Source of the DNA: Moringa oleifera | Taxonomy: Eukaryota > Streptophyta > Magnoliopsida > Brassicales > Moringaceae | DNA: 64,000 nt | Direction: 5' to 3' | NCBI GenBank assembly: GCA_021397835.1 | Contig: JAJFZO010000407.1 | Coordinates: 1,488,001-1,552,000 of the forward strand | Notes under the pieces: model-generated | Seen by the model: only the letters and a program-made list of their open reading frames with translations | Databases searched by the model: none | What the model was told of the DNA's origin: nothing | Shown here: one piece after another, positions 35,636-48,852 of the stretch | How the letters are laid out: each line of letters opens with the position of its first letter | Position numbering within the stretch: the first letter of the stretch is position 1 | Program-made: the position numbers and the translations under genes

Positions 35636-37013
35636 GACTAGGAGAAAACCTTTTGGAACTCGCTTACAATGTCCCTGGAAACAAAAAGACAAAAAAAAAA
35701 AAAAAAACCAGTATCAAGAAAGAGCATCTCAAGTAGTATTCTTTATTGCCATATAAATCATTTGAAAGCATGGAGACAATATCTTAATTGCATGGAGACT
35801 CTGTCTTTTGCTATTTTAAATCCACTTCATATCTAGCATCCACTATCCTCACAAATATATCTAGAAAACACATTCAGATGTACATAAAACTTATATACAA
35901 AGGAAAAGAGGGAAAAAAAAAAAAACAATATGCTACATATAGAGAAAACAAAATAAACATATACTACTAGAAGAAAGAGCAAATTGTTGGGAGCTAATAG
36001 GAACAGAAAGTTGAATAAACCTATTTTCTTTTAGAAAAAGAAAATGTACTGAACTGCAGATACAAGGGAGAGCAGAGCCAGCCAGAGTAGGCATCTAAAG
36101 GTTGGACGAAATTAAGAATTCTTTAATAGCTAGTAGTATTTCTGGATGGTTTCATGGCACTCTGTCCTCTGCTTTGATAGTTTGCAATAATGAATTCACT
36201 ACTAGAAGCCCAAAGAACATGGAAGAGCAGAGCAGGAGAAAAACATTGAACAATTTACTTTACTTAGACCAGCCTGGCAATAAATAGTGCAGAATCGGTG
36301 AAGGAAAAGAGAAAAATGAAAAGAAGGAAAAGCAAGGAGACAGAGTCGAAACAACAGTTGTCCAAATCTGCACTCAAATAAAAAATGGTCTCTTTAGGTT
36401 GCCCATACCTGAAAGAAAAGGATAAAGTTATCACACAAGATCAACTGCAGATTGATCTTGTTTGTGCCTACATTTACATATGTTTAAGTGTTTGCCCGTC
36501 TATCTACAGAAATATAGAAATAATTCTATTCTTGTGCGGCTGCGTTTAAGAAATGCACTCTCTTCAGATAATGGAAGAGACCGAAAGTTGCGAGAAAACA
36601 GAAAGGGAAAGAAAACAACCTGAGAGGTAGAGAAAGACAAAGAGCAGATATGAAAGGAAGGAAAATCAAAGTGTTGGAGAATCCAAGGAGAGAAACATTC
36701 ATAGACAACAGACATGCCCTCCTGAAAATGAGGTGAAGTAGACGAAGCAAACACATCCCAACATTGTAAGCCTCTCGATGCTCTTCTCACACAGGACAAG
36801 GAAATGCAAAAACTATGTGTCCGTATGCATGTGTATGAGAGAGATAGAGAAAAGATTATCTATAGGATGTCTTGACAGATAGCAGAAGAACCCCAACCCA
36901 CCATAACTTCCTACAACACTCAAAACAAGAACCCGTGTATCTTACTACCATGTTTACCTTTCTTAGCGTAAGAAAGCAAAGAGAAAACTGAATTACGAGA
37001 GATACAAGAGTGA

Positions 37014-37045
<32 letters not shown>

Positions 37046-37202
37046 CTCTTCGCTCTTTATCTTTTCAAGAAAGATCACCTTTTCAAGGTGGTTGGTTAGG
37101 GAGCTTTGGCCGAGGAAGCAATCTGGTTTTCTAACAACTAGTTGCAGTAGTGAAAAAGAAACTCTGTGAAGTGAGGGACAAAGAGAACAAAGAGAACTCT
37201 GC
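35636..37202 (-). other. Spliced 5' leader of the LITTLE ZIPPER gene (inferred)
   Basis: From the TATA box the transcript would start near 37175. A donor AAAG|gtaaac near 36958 could join to the acceptor before 35674, leaving an intron of about 1.3 kb. Pyrimidine-rich (CT)n sequence on the gene strand at 37015-37039 lies in the leader. No other gene is seen here. Confidence 0.45.
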
Positions 37203-37211
37203 TAATATATA
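37203..37211 (-). promoter_or_regulatory. TATA box of the LITTLE ZIPPER gene
   Basis: TATATATTA on the minus strand within CTCTATATATTAGC. It precedes a CT-rich leader in front of the spliced 5' UTR. Confidence 0.45.
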
Positions 37212-40200
37212 GAGCAAAAGCTAGAGAGACAAGGGGGGAGAGAGAGAGAGAGAGAGGCTTATGGTGTGTGGGGGGGACATGCCTCTCTCTTCTGACACAA
37301 CAATCATGCATGTGTAAGCATGGAAGGCGGCCGGTTAGAGGCGAGGATTTAATGTTTATGGTTTTGTATATGATGACCGTGATGAAGGATATGGCGTCAT
37401 GTGAATGATGATGGGGTCTTTGTTCCAGAGAGAGAGAGTGTGTGTGTGTGTCAGGGGCATTTTCGTCAATAAAAATTGACATTATGGGTATTAGAGGGAC
37501 AATAATGGGTTTTTGGCTAGGGCTTCTCAAAATGATGTGGGCTAGGCCTTCCCCAAGATTCGCAATGATGGTTTGGATTGGTTCGAACCATCATCACCAC
37601 CCCCACACCCCTCCTCCCTCCCCTTCCCTCTCTTGCCCCCATAATCAATTCTCTTTTGTTTTACTTCTACCCAATTCACAATTTTTTGGACCATTTTATA
37701 ATCTCTTTCCTAGTGTTCTTTTCTTGCTTTGGCAACGGTTGGTAATTATCATCTTTATGCCGTGCTGTTTCCATGTTTAAATGGCGGTTTTCGTCATACT
37801 CGCTTAAATTCTGCCCACTAGTTTTATTTTTTATTATGCTTTCGTGAATTCTTGGTTTTAATATGTCACTGTTGTCAAGCCATTAAGTGGGTCACATCAA
37901 ATTACATCTCTTCCTAGGCATAAATTTGGAAACCAAATATGTTTACTGGGCTACTACGCGTTTTTGTTCCCTTAATGCAGCGTTGTTCTTCATAATTTGG
38001 AGAACAAAATATGTTGTAATGTGCAACCTAAATGACCATACTGCCCCCATCCAGCTTTATGGTGTTTTGTTTTACTTTATCGTAATTATAATGAGACGGC
38101 TAACATCATAAGGAGAGGATTTCTTTTGCTATTTAGGGTCAGCTTGAATAATGAAGAAGGGGGTTGGGGGGGAGACTTGGGCCAGCCTCAGCCTTCATGG
38201 GTTATGAGTGCCTTAACGTGAAACATCATGGTTGACAGGCGGTGTTTTGGATGGGTCTATGGGCAAACTTGTCAATTCGCCTTGGTACCCGCTCGTGCAG
38301 CTCGTTCATTTGAAGCCTTAATGGGGCTGCTCTTTACTTCAATCTAATGATTGTGGGTCTTGATTCGATTGGTTGATTTTTGTGTTTTTTTCCCCTCAAC
38401 TTTGAAACTCTCCTTGCTTGATGCTCAAAGGTGACCACAGTTTAAAGCAGCAATTTAAGATAAAACCCAAGTTTAGTTTAGCCAAGAAAACCCAAGCTTA
38501 GTTAAGCAATGAAAAGAAAACTCCAAGTCAGTTTAATAATTTAAAGAAAACCCAGGTTTGTTTTAGCAATGAGAAGAAACTCAGGTTTATTTTAGAAATT
38601 AAAAGAAAACCTAACTTTAATTTGCTGCATTATGTACCTAATGGAAGCCCTTTTTGAATAACTTTTGTTATTATTGTCATCATATCATTCTCTTTCTAAT
38701 TGCAACTTCTTGGGTCTCCATAAGGATGCACAAAGTGAATGTCCATTAATGAAATTAAATATTAAATTACGGGAAAGATTTAGGACACTTTGCTGGGCTT
38801 GTCACCCCTTGATAGTTGGTCTAGATTTTGCTTTTCTAATTGATGAGATTGGGACAACATGACAAGAGTGTTTTTCTGAATGAGACACATAGCGAACATG
38901 GAGGATGGTTTGTCTGCATGGCATTGGTACCTTACTATGTTTATCCATTGAAATAAATACTCACTACAGTATACTAATCAAATAAACTATTCTATATCTG
39001 ATTCTGTAGGAACCTTCCTCATGAGAGAACTTCCTCTTTTCCTTCCCCTGAAAATCTATGGGAATCTAGAAAATTGGAACTGAGAAATATTAAAGAAGCC
39101 AGTAATATGAATAAATAGATTTCACTTTTTGTGTAGATAGTTGAACAGAATAAGTTGGGGGCACTGATTTCTTAATTGCTTTATTTGTATTATTACTGGT
39201 ATTTACCTCTTAAATTTCTTCTATCTGCTTCTAATAATAGCGGTTTCCCTTTGTGATTTTAATAAGAAACAAAGTTCCTTTCTTCTTTCTATTTCCAGTG
39301 ATATTCAACCATTACAGGGTATCATTTTGGGTGCATCTCTTCTTTTGTTAAAGAAGGAAAGTTGACCATTTCTCTAAGGTTCCATGTTTAAACCTTGCAT
39401 TCATTCAACTCTCTCATGTATTTCATGGTCACTTTTAAGCATCACTTCTCCTTCCTTTGGGCTCTGAGGAGAAATTTCTTAACTGTTTCAGTGTGCCAGT
39501 TAGGAGATCAGATGTAACATTGACCATCTTTCTTTCTTATAGGAACACTGCTAAAGTTATACGAACAATCCTTAATGTATTTATTGTTATGGGTCAATTC
39601 ATGGTATCTTTCCAAAGATTTCTTTGCAGAACGTACTCTGTTGAAATTGTATGAGCTTGAGTTGGATTTCAATTTCTCTAGCTGCCTGCCAATGACATAA
39701 ACCTCTTCTAAGTCAAAATTGTAGACCATGATCAACCCTACACCCCCTCTTCTGTTTTCATTTTTCCGGGTAAACTGGATTTATTTTGAAAGAAAAACGA
39801 AAAGAAACCTGACTAGAAATGAATGCTCTAACACATCATCTATGACTCGCAGTTTTGTGTTTTAATGGCTTCTCGGCAGAGGATATGGTTTACACTAGCA
39901 ACTTCACTGCTGCAGCATGTGCGATAGGATCCAATCTGTTGTTCAACACAGTTGGCTCCAGTCAACTAGGGGGCAAAAGAGGTCTGCCCAAAAGGATAGC
40001 CAGAGCTAATTGGCTGAAGTGTTGAAGATGTAGCTAGGGTTATAACTCTGCTCTGAAACACCCAATGATGGCAAAACCGATATCATAATAATGGGTCTCT
40101 CTTTCTCCTCACCCTTTTGTAATTACAAATCCTTCCGATTTTCAACACCCAAAGATATTCGGGGTTCATGATTTAGGACGCTGTGTTTTTCATAAATGTA

Positions 40201-42273
40201 CATGGCAGTGGCTCAAGAGATATTGCATGGCCACTGATTATAACTGGCATTCATGAGTACCCTCCTTCGCATCATCATCATCTACATCGCCTATAAAGAC
40301 AATTATTCAGAGAGAGAAAGCCCAACTGGGTAATGACTCTTCATTTACCCCAACCAAAAAAAGGGCGAGAGTGTGTGATTGCATCACCCGTGTAGGAGCC
40401 AAGTGGCTTTAACCCGTGGAATATGATTGGACAGGAGTGATGTTAGACACGTGAAGGGCTTTGAAAATTATTTGGTATCTCTTTCATCATTGGTGAATAT
40501 GCAATATTATTGGCAGGGATTGTAGTTACATGACCCACAAAGCAACTGCTGCTGCGGCATAGTTTCGTTTCTTTCTTACTTAGCTTTTTTAACCAGTCCT
40601 TTTGCTCCATCACGTATTAATATTTACAAAAGAACGTTTTTGAAGTTTCTTACTTTGTGAGGTCATGGTTAATCATGTCACATAATGCCAATCCCCTGCA
40701 TGGCTAATGATGAAAAATGTTACATTATCATGGCTTGCAAAGTGCATTGAACCCTGCACGTGAGCTTAGCGTTTTTATTATTTAACTTTAGAGTCACTGA
40801 TTTCAGGGGACCACTTCCGTTTCTTCAACCCTTCCGTTCACACATGCACAAAAGTCAGGCAGGTTCCTCGCTTCTTTGCCCTCACTTTTGGTATCCTCCC
40901 TGCTACATTCCAACTTTACTCTCTGTTAATTAACCCAAAACTTCATCTCACCTAATTGAATTCTGTTCGAAATTATTTTCATCATAGTTTGTAACTCTCT
41001 CCAATCAAAATAACTCCATTTTGGTAGGATGGTAACCGGGTAATGACAGGTTTTCTGATGCAACCAATTGCCATACTGTATGGCCATTTTCAATTACAGT
41101 TCTTGTTAACTAACAATTAACTCCTTTATTGCTCTGGCCCTTATATTATTCTTCTTAATCTTTATTAACAATTGATGGACTTGGCAACATGGGATAAGCT
41201 AGATTCAACAGGCTTAATTTATGTTTATAGACATTGTAACCACTCTACTCAGCAACAAATCCCATCTGGCCGCATATAAAAGGGAAACATTTAAACTACG
41301 CATGATAAAGGGAAGTTTTTCCACAAATTTTTTGCATAGAAAGTCAAAAATTTATAAGTGGGAGGAAAATTAGATGAGTCAATTAAATGTCTTCCTTACC
41401 AATCCTAAGTAGCAGAAAGTTTTGCCTTTAAAAGTGCCACGTATCCAATATTTCCTTCGGAATTTTTCAACCCTGAACAAGCCTCGTGGTATTCATGGAT
41501 ATCAATCATTTTGCAACCTGCATCTAGAGTTGCACATCCATTTTACTATTTCCATGAAAATCTGCTCAAAGAAAAGCTTCCAATGTTGTATGAATAGCAA
41601 AAGGCTGACTAGTTAACTCCAAATCTGCAGCCCAGAGTCACTTGCACCTCTAAACTTTTGATCTCCATGTTACCAGGCGGAAGTTCCCACGGGCTATGCA
41701 GCAAAGTAGTGTGACACATCTGAAAATATAATGTTCCTATCATGGATTCCAACAAACCTAGTGTAATGTCTAATACAATCAAGATTATTTTGCATCTTTT
41801 CATGTAATACACCCACCAGCAACAGAACATGATAAGTTCGCAAATTGCTTTAGAGCTTCGCATAAAGGTATCAACAATGGTAAGAGAAAATATTCTTTAA
41901 GCTTTATGAAGACATTAAATCAGCAATTATGCTTCTTTATGCCCAACCCACGTGGCTCCACTTCATGCATTATTGCTTTATCCAAAATCATACTGTAAAC
42001 GACGATAATTTATTTCCAGTCTATTCAAGACAAAAGTTTCATATTCATGTCAAGGCTCTGAGCTAAAGAAACAAGAAAAGCACCACATTTGACTTTTCAT
42101 GAACATCGTAATTAATCTATAAGATAGTGCTGTAATTTTAGGAGGCACTATAGGAGAAAGTCTTTGATTAACCAGAGGAGAATTATTACAAACTACAGAT
42201 GGCTGCCACATTCACAGGTGCAGAACATAAAAAAAGTTGGGAAGAGGACTTCACCTAGCAGACAAGGAGAATC
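37212..42273. other. Intergenic region, ZPR upstream to carrier-protein-like gene downstream
   Basis: 37212-37450 is ZPR upstream sequence with GA and GT microsatellites. A six-unit 30-bp repeat lies at 38457-38628. The remainder (38630-42270) is moderately AT-rich single-copy-looking DNA with no gene I can support. Confidence 0.55.
38457..38628. repeat. Tandem repeat, about six units of 27-30 bp
   Basis: Units resemble AAGAAAACCCAAGTTTAGTT followed by TTAGCAATGA, starting near 38457, 38484, 38513, 38543, 38573 and 38602. They are diverged but clearly periodic. Confidence 0.8.
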
Positions 42274-45200
42274 TCATTTTGCTAGTGAATTGTTTGTGAT
42301 GTAGTCAATGAGATGGGCCATGGTTAATATTTTCTGGGCTTCACTCTCCAAGCGTTCACCCCAAATTCTTCTTCAATGGTTTTCGTCACTTCCATATCAT
42401 CCAACAAATCAAGCTGCAAGTCCCTCTTAAAATCTGCAGTTGTATTGACCTGAAAATTAATACATTATTAAAATTCCACTCCTTAACACAAAAGGGAATG
42501 AATTAAGCATTGAATATAATTAACTAAGAGTAAGAAAATTCTAGAATTGTGAAAGACTACACAGTCCTTAAACAACGGCTCAGTGAAAGTTGGCAGAGAA
42601 ACATTTTCCATCCCTTAGACTAATCAGGACTTGTACACTATGGTGTATTTCCTTTTGTTTCACAGATATTTATTTTAACAAATGGAAAACAAAGAAGAAA
42701 GATTCCACGATAAAAAATTGTTGCCATACAGTACCCAAATGAGTGTGTGATTTCTACTTAACAGAAAAAAGTTCTTAAGTTCATACAGTGATAAATTTAA
42801 AGATTACATCAAAGTGGGAACAAAAATAGATGAGGCGGCCATTCATCAAGAGATATTTGCTCCTATAATTTCTTCAATGTAAGGCCCAATCTTTGTTTTG
42901 AAATATGAATAATCCTAGTCCATTTAGAGCAGAAAATAGGACGTTGAACCCATTTGCTCACTGGAGATAAAACTGAGGCCAAAGATGCAAAAAAAGAAGT
43001 AGAAATATTTTTTAGCCAAAGGAAGAAAGTAATTCTCCATCACCTTAAGTCGTTCAAGCTCCAAACACTTGCATCCCAACATAAATTTGGTATCGTCTGC
43101 TGATAAATTGATATATTAAGATGTTTATATGACAGTGTCCCTCTCAAAATGAGTAAATCTAGATGTCCCATGGTCACATCATGCAGGTAGTTAACTGTTA
43201 TTATATTTCTTTTCTATTTTATTGAGACAGGACACAACATGATTTTTATACTTGCTAAAAGACAAAGAAGATTCCTCAGTAAATTATTTATCCATATAGG
43301 TTAGGACTGCGTATTCTGGTGCCTCCAATATTGAAATTCAACCTGATTGCTTGTTAGAAGATCTCTAATACCTTTGAGATTCTGATGCTCTACTGTCGAA
43401 TTAATTCATCAAAATATTTTTTTCTTTAGCTCTTTGGTGGTTGTAGAGACCAACAAATTAAATTCCTAAATTTTTGCTCAAAATATTAAATTTGTAGTAT
43501 AGATGAGCAAGGTCTTTTCCACAAATATTGGTTAGATTTATTTTTTTGCAAAATAAAATAAAAAAGGGGATTTGAGGAGTTAAAAATAGATCAAATAAGA
43601 ATAACAGGAAAGGAAAAATTAATGTAATAAAGTATCCAGAGGTATAATTTTAGGTTTGATTTAGGAATTGATCATTGATGCAAAGATAAAAATCTTTTAA
43701 TCTTCACTGAATTAGTTATGGTTGTTGGTACCACCTAACAACCTGTTTTTCCTTACTTCTTTGATAACCAGGATACGATCTCTAATTATTTCTCTTATCA
43801 ATAAATAACCCTAAATACGATCTTAGGATTTAATTTACCAATAGCATTAAGAATTAGAAAAACTACCAATTCTAACTAATAAACACATATATAGATTTAT
43901 TTAAACTAGTTTATTTATCTTCATAACATAAATTGAAAACCTCTTTTGTAATCAACTATGTTATTTACTACTTATATTAGAACACTTAAACAATTACGGA
44001 TTTAAAGTTCTAAATAGTAACCTATTATTTTGATGATTAAACAAAGGACCCTTTTTGTTGCAATCAATCAAAATAATATTTTCAATAAGCATAGAAGATA
44101 AATAAACAATGAAGAAATAAAGAACAAATAAAATCAGTTAGATCTCACAATTCTGAAGAATCAAACCCTTGATTATCCTTTTACTAGAAGAGATGTTTAG
44201 CAATCCATGAAAAGAAAAAGATCTAAGAAAAGAAGCAAGTAAAAAATAAACTCTTGATGTTCCTTTGAAGGAACTACCTCCCCTTTATATAATAATCCTT
44301 AAACATAATAACCTATTTTAACTAGGACTCTTAAAGATAAAGATAAAGATAAAATTCTACAACTACTTTTTAAATAAAAGATAAAGTCTTGGTTCGGTGA
44401 AATTTCAATGTTATTGGGAGTCTCAGTGCCTTATCCAAAGACATCTTCTAGTTCATCCACATCTCTTAGGAATCCAACTTTATATCTTCAAATAATGAAT
44501 TTGAGTCCATCTTAGTTGATTTCCTCAATCCACCCTATTAAATATAAAACATAGTCAAAATCCAAGATTTAATCATTTATAACCAATATTATTATGCATT
44601 GTATCACTCTTCAAATAGGTTTCCCCAAAGAAACCAGGAAGATAACTTGTGCATTTGAGATTTTAACAAGCTACTAGCAAACTCCATTATCAAAATATAT
44701 GATATTTCTCTCCTGTTTATGTTATTTCTTAAGCAGAAAAGTCCATCTTATAATAGGCAATTTTCATTTCTCATGATTCAGAGCCATCGATTTTCTTTTC
44801 TACCTAGAGCCTTATATTCTCAACAGAGCCTAAAAGTCTGAACAAAATTGACATGAAGAATTTAAAATAGAAATGCTTGAAAGCAAACAAAATGGAGTAC
44901 ATAAAATGATTGAATAAACATAGATTAAAGCTCAACATATGCATGGAATAGAAAGCACCAGAACACTATTCCACAAATTACCAAGTTGATGGGAAGAAGC
45001 AGTGGATTTGATAAAGATAAAAGTGACATCCTGTCATCCCCATGAAAGAAAAAGTGGACTAAGGTGCTACTAATTCAAAGAAAAAAACAGAAGAGGCGAG
45101 CTATCCTACTGTTTCAGTCATTCCCAGAAGCCAGTTTAAGCTGAAGTGATACCATAACACTAACATTAAGGCAAAGCAGTGAAAAGATTGCTTTTATCCT

Positions 45201-46078
45201 CTGTCACTGTCTTTATTTTCTAGGTAAACTGAGGCATTAGACAGAATAAAGGTTTACCATTTGCTTTAATAGAGATGCTGGACTTATTTTCTAGAGCTCT
45301 CCATTACTTAAGCTAATGGAGTATCCCTTACAGAGCTGACTCTTCAATATCCGATCCATCAATCTCCTTAAAACACCTTTAAGATAACATCATCAATGCT
45401 TAATCATAACATTATCCATCAGTTGTCCACAAGCACACTCATCTCAAGAATTTGATTCGATTGTTTGGCCCAAAGAAAAGAAAGAAATTCAATAATTATT
45501 TCTTTGCCCGATCAATCAACATCATTCTTTCCCTGAACTGTCGCAATTGAATAAGGGAACAGATTAATTAATCACAAGTACTTCGCTCGCGGTTTGTTTC
45601 CAACCATTAGCACTCTAGACAAATAGCAGCTATTATATGTTCCACCAGGCCCTAGCTTAATTGAAAGATAAACTATCCAAAAACCTCATTTATTTTTCTT
45701 TCAAGTCCCATATTCTCGTATTTCTCAAGAAACAAACCGAAATTTGGAAATCCGGATCACAGTTAAACGCAATGCGCGTGATCTGTGTAGTACCTTGGAA
45801 GGATCGACCAAAGGAATCAATTTAAGGAGACCTACAACACGAGAAGTAACTTCTTGCTTGTCCACGGAAGCAGAAAAAGCCGTTGCGGATTGAGAGAAAA
45901 CCCTACCTCCATCTACGAGACCTAGTTTCCATGTGGAGGAGATCATCGTTGATGATGGACGGGCATCCACGAAGCTCCCCGAAACATGATAGGACGATGA
46001 TTTTGATAACGACGAAGATCTCAGAACTCGGATTCCAGACCAAACACCTACATTTCTCTTCCTTATCTGCTCTTGCAA
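42274..46078 (-). pseudogene. Mitochondrial acyl carrier protein-like gene, probably decayed
   Basis: Exon 1 is 46078-45794 and exon 2 starts at 42449; intron phase 0, 3.3 kb. Exon 1 encodes a Ser/Arg-rich presequence and then SVDKQEVTSRVVGLLKLIPL and VDPSK, typical of mitochondrial acyl carrier proteins. Exon 2 continues VNTTADFKRDLQLDLLDDME and IEEEFG. Three defects are visible. The first frame codon at the expected start is TTG, and no in-frame ATG lies between it and the upstream stop. The carrier motif DSL, whose Ser takes phosphopantetheine, reads DLL. After EEEFG the frame runs to a stop at 42324-42326, while the next frame gives the expected helix (EAQKILTMAHLIDYITNN) ending at 42274-42276. 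An intact protein would carry acyl chains for mitochondrial fatty acid/lipoate synthesis and complex I. Retention of the intron argues against retrocopy. An unseen upstream exon, non-AUG start or base error could rescue part of this. Confidence 0.75.
43430..44580. mobile_element. Possible relic of a noncoding LTR retroelement in the carrier-protein intron
   Basis: The segment has features common in plant noncoding retroelement sequence. They include a stretch ending TTCCACAAATATTGG after GTAGTATAGATGAGCAAGGT, a GATAACCAGGATACGATCTC stretch, a TATA-like CCCCTTTATATAATAATCC, and GATAAAGATAAAGATAAA at 44335-44352. No coding domain, LTR pair or target duplication was found. The call rests on resemblance only. 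Confidence 0.3.
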
Positions 46079-46181
46079 CCTCTCGCACCCAAAAAAAAAA
46101 AAAAAAAGCGCCTCTCTGTTCTTCTCACGGTTAGCACCAGACGCCTCAGATTATCTTCGCGCCTAAGGCCTTTCTCCAGCC

Positions 46182-46195
46182 AAACGGTGCGTTTT
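46182..46195. promoter_or_regulatory. Near-palindromic motif AAACGGTGCGTTTT upstream of the carrier-protein-like gene
   Basis: Identical over 14 bases to 19214-19227. It lies about 100 bp upstream of the first frame codon of exon 1, a promoter position. Confidence 0.4.
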
Positions 46196-46599
46196 CACGC
46201 GGAAGTAGTTTCCCGTCAACCTCCTAGTTTATTAAATATTAAATTAAAAATATTCTTTTTTCTCAAAGAGCTAATTGCGATTTTCAGATTTTAAGCTCCT
46301 TTTCACATATTTTTAATTTTGAAAAAAAAATCTTTTTTATCATTGCACGTGCTTGAACTTAAGTGTCTAAATGGGTCATAATTTAAATCCTTGCCCTTTG
46401 GACTTGCAACATTTACACGTGGTCGCTTTAGATGATTGAATGGATTCCTTGAAAGACAACAAAACACGGACCATTAATAAATAAATTCAGAAAAAGCTTT
46501 ATTCCTTCCTGTGCCTTGCAGCAACGGAGGATTCTTTTATCTCTGCGAGTACAATTTTACGATACCCACCACTTGCAAGCACGCTTTAACAATGGAGTT
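46196..46599. other. Spacer between the carrier-protein-like gene and phosphatase A
   Basis: Carrier-gene upstream sequence and phosphatase A 3' UTR. No gene is seen. Confidence 0.6.
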
Positions 46600-48852
46600 T
46601 TACACTTGGCAAGCAGGGTCCAACCACAGGTTTTTCAACCAGACTGAGTCGGACACCGTCGTCTCCGGGTCGTCGTTCCGGTGCCACGTCCAACGAGCAT
46701 AGGTCGCGTTCACCACTTCAAGTTGGCCGTGCCCGAAGCTTGCCTCTCTAAACAGTGATATCTCGGGTTGTGGATCATAGTACCTGAACAGGAAAAAACA
46801 ACATAGAAAGATTTACAGTTCGTATACTGGTCGAGGAAGTAACTGGAACCGGAGAAGTCATCGGAAAACTTACTTTTCCGCCAGGCCTTCCCTGTTGCCA
46901 CCATCTCCAATGGTGATATGCACCGGACCGCAATTGTCAGCTTCGTCTTTGTACACACGAGTCTGAAATTGATATCCAGAGATAAAAGCACAAAAACCAG
47001 ATTAGTTAATCAACAATATAGAAAAATTTCCGAGAAAACAATAAGGAAATGGAGCTTACGAAGCGCTCGTAAGCATGAACATGCCCAGCAAAAACGACAT
47101 CCACACGAGCCTGATAGAGTAACCCTTCCATGGATTCCTTCATATCTGTGGATTCAGGCTCATCCTGATGAGCAGTGTTGGAGTTGTACCAGGGCGCATG
47201 GATAATCACAGCTATCCATGGAGTCTTGCCTCGGTCAACCTTCCCGAGATCAGCCTGAAGCCACTTGTACTGGTCCGAGGATGGATCAAAGTCAGCGTAT
47301 GACCCTAACATGATGACATGGACGCCGGCGACGTTGAAGGAGTAGTAAAGATTGGAGGCGGAGCCGCTCTCTTCAAATGGCATGCGCCATCTGGCGTTGT
47401 AGGCTGTGAAGGGCGTGGAATGGAGAACGGGGATTTTCTCCACCTCGTGGTTGCCTTGGGTCACCATCCAGGGTCTCTGGCTAGCCAGTGGCTCCACCAG
47501 GCGGCCGAATGAGTCCCATAGAGGCTGCACGGCGTCGGCATAGGACAAGTCACCCGGAAGTAGGAAGATGTCGTAGTCCGACTGGCCTATGTGCTGGAGA
47601 GTTGAGTTTGTCCAATCAGTCTGCCCAAGGTCACCTGCACGATTTTACCCAGTTTATCATCATCACCAAAACACCCACACGATTCACATAAATTCTGATG
47701 AAATTAAAATCATAGGCAAGAATAACTCTAATTTCCTGTGCATTATAAAGTGCTTTGGCATACCTGAGACAGCAAACTTGATAGGAAACTGAGCCGGTGG
47801 CGTTTTGAAGCTGAATTCCCGGGTCGAATTCGACCCGCAACGGTAGTAATACACAGTGCTCGGCTTCAATGGACCGATGACCGCATCATGGATCTGGCCC
47901 GATTCATACAACTCCAAATATGTGTAGGAAGTTGTATTACCAGTCGCTGAAGAGCCACAGTTTCCTGGAGATGCACCGTACCACACCTCTGCCGGGGCTT
48001 CGCCATCAGTGATCCATGATATTCTCATCCTGTCTCCACCAACAAGAGATATATGTACCTGGAAGACCCAGCAGGTATGATGCTTAAAATGCTCAATAAA
48101 AATATTACCTGTTTTTTATCAAATTGTACAGCTTTTTTTAAATAATTCATAAAGTATTATTTGTTTTGATCTACAGTTTTAAATATCGTTATAATTGCTT
48201 AAAATAATTGAAGGAAAAAATCAAGAAAGAGATCAAAGAAGGACAGAGTGGCAACCTTGCCGTGGTGGCATTTGTGGATGTGATAGGCAAAAGAGTGGAT
48301 GGGATATTCGTAGAGGCAAAGTTGACAAAGTGACATGTGTAGTGTCCGAATTCAAACACAAGAAGCCATGTTTAAGTCACAACCGTTTCCTACCCTCTAG
48401 CAACCGTCATGTCTTTAAGGAATCACAGGCCGTATCTAAGATTTAACAAAACATTTGACTCTTATCACATGTGATTCTTGTCCCCATGCCCTCCTTCTAA
48501 GGATTCCAGGTTGCCAAACAGAGTTCAAAGACAAGGCTTGCAATTAAGATTATTTCTGTCTTCTCTGCTTCTCATTGATCCGATTAACACAAACTCACAA
48601 TAAACTCAAGAAATGGAAAGGAAAAACCTAATGACCTAAACATGGAATGAAACGCAATAACGCATCAAATTAAGGCATGTCGTTTTGGCTAACTTTCGTT
48701 ACCTGTTGGGGAGAAGAGTCATCCTCGTCTTCCGACTGCGGGATGAACAGATCTCTCCCGGGGAGTGGCCGGTCGTAAGAGAAGACGCCGGAGACCCCTC
48801 CGCCGACAACCAAAGCGAGCGTTAATACCAGAAGTGGCCCGTTAAGAGCCAT
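46600..48852 (-). CDS. PAP: Purple acid phosphatase A (plant low-molecular-weight type, PAP20/21/22-like)
   Basis: Five exons on the minus strand: 48852-48703, 48058-47764, 47634-47060, 46962-46874, 46783-46600. All are GT-AG with matching phases, 430 residues. An N-terminal signal peptide (LLVLTLALVVGGGVSGVFS) indicates secretion. A fibronectin-like domain (HISLVGGDRMRISWITD, then PSTVYYYRCGS) is followed by the metallophosphatase domain. All metal-ligand blocks are present: GDLG, GDLSYAD, GNHE, IIHAPWYNSN and GHVHAYERF. It therefore looks like an active Fe/Mn- or Fe/Zn-type phosphomonoesterase that releases phosphate from organic esters in the apoplast or vacuole. A TATA-like box lies at 49058-49067. 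The paralogue 52786-54891 lies head-to-head with the same intron positions, including an 89-nt exon 4. The C-terminus ends LDPACQV. Confidence 0.96.

Noticed and set aside
47318..47691. Plus-strand frames of 64-67 residues
   Set aside because: Antisense shadows of phosphatase A exon 3.
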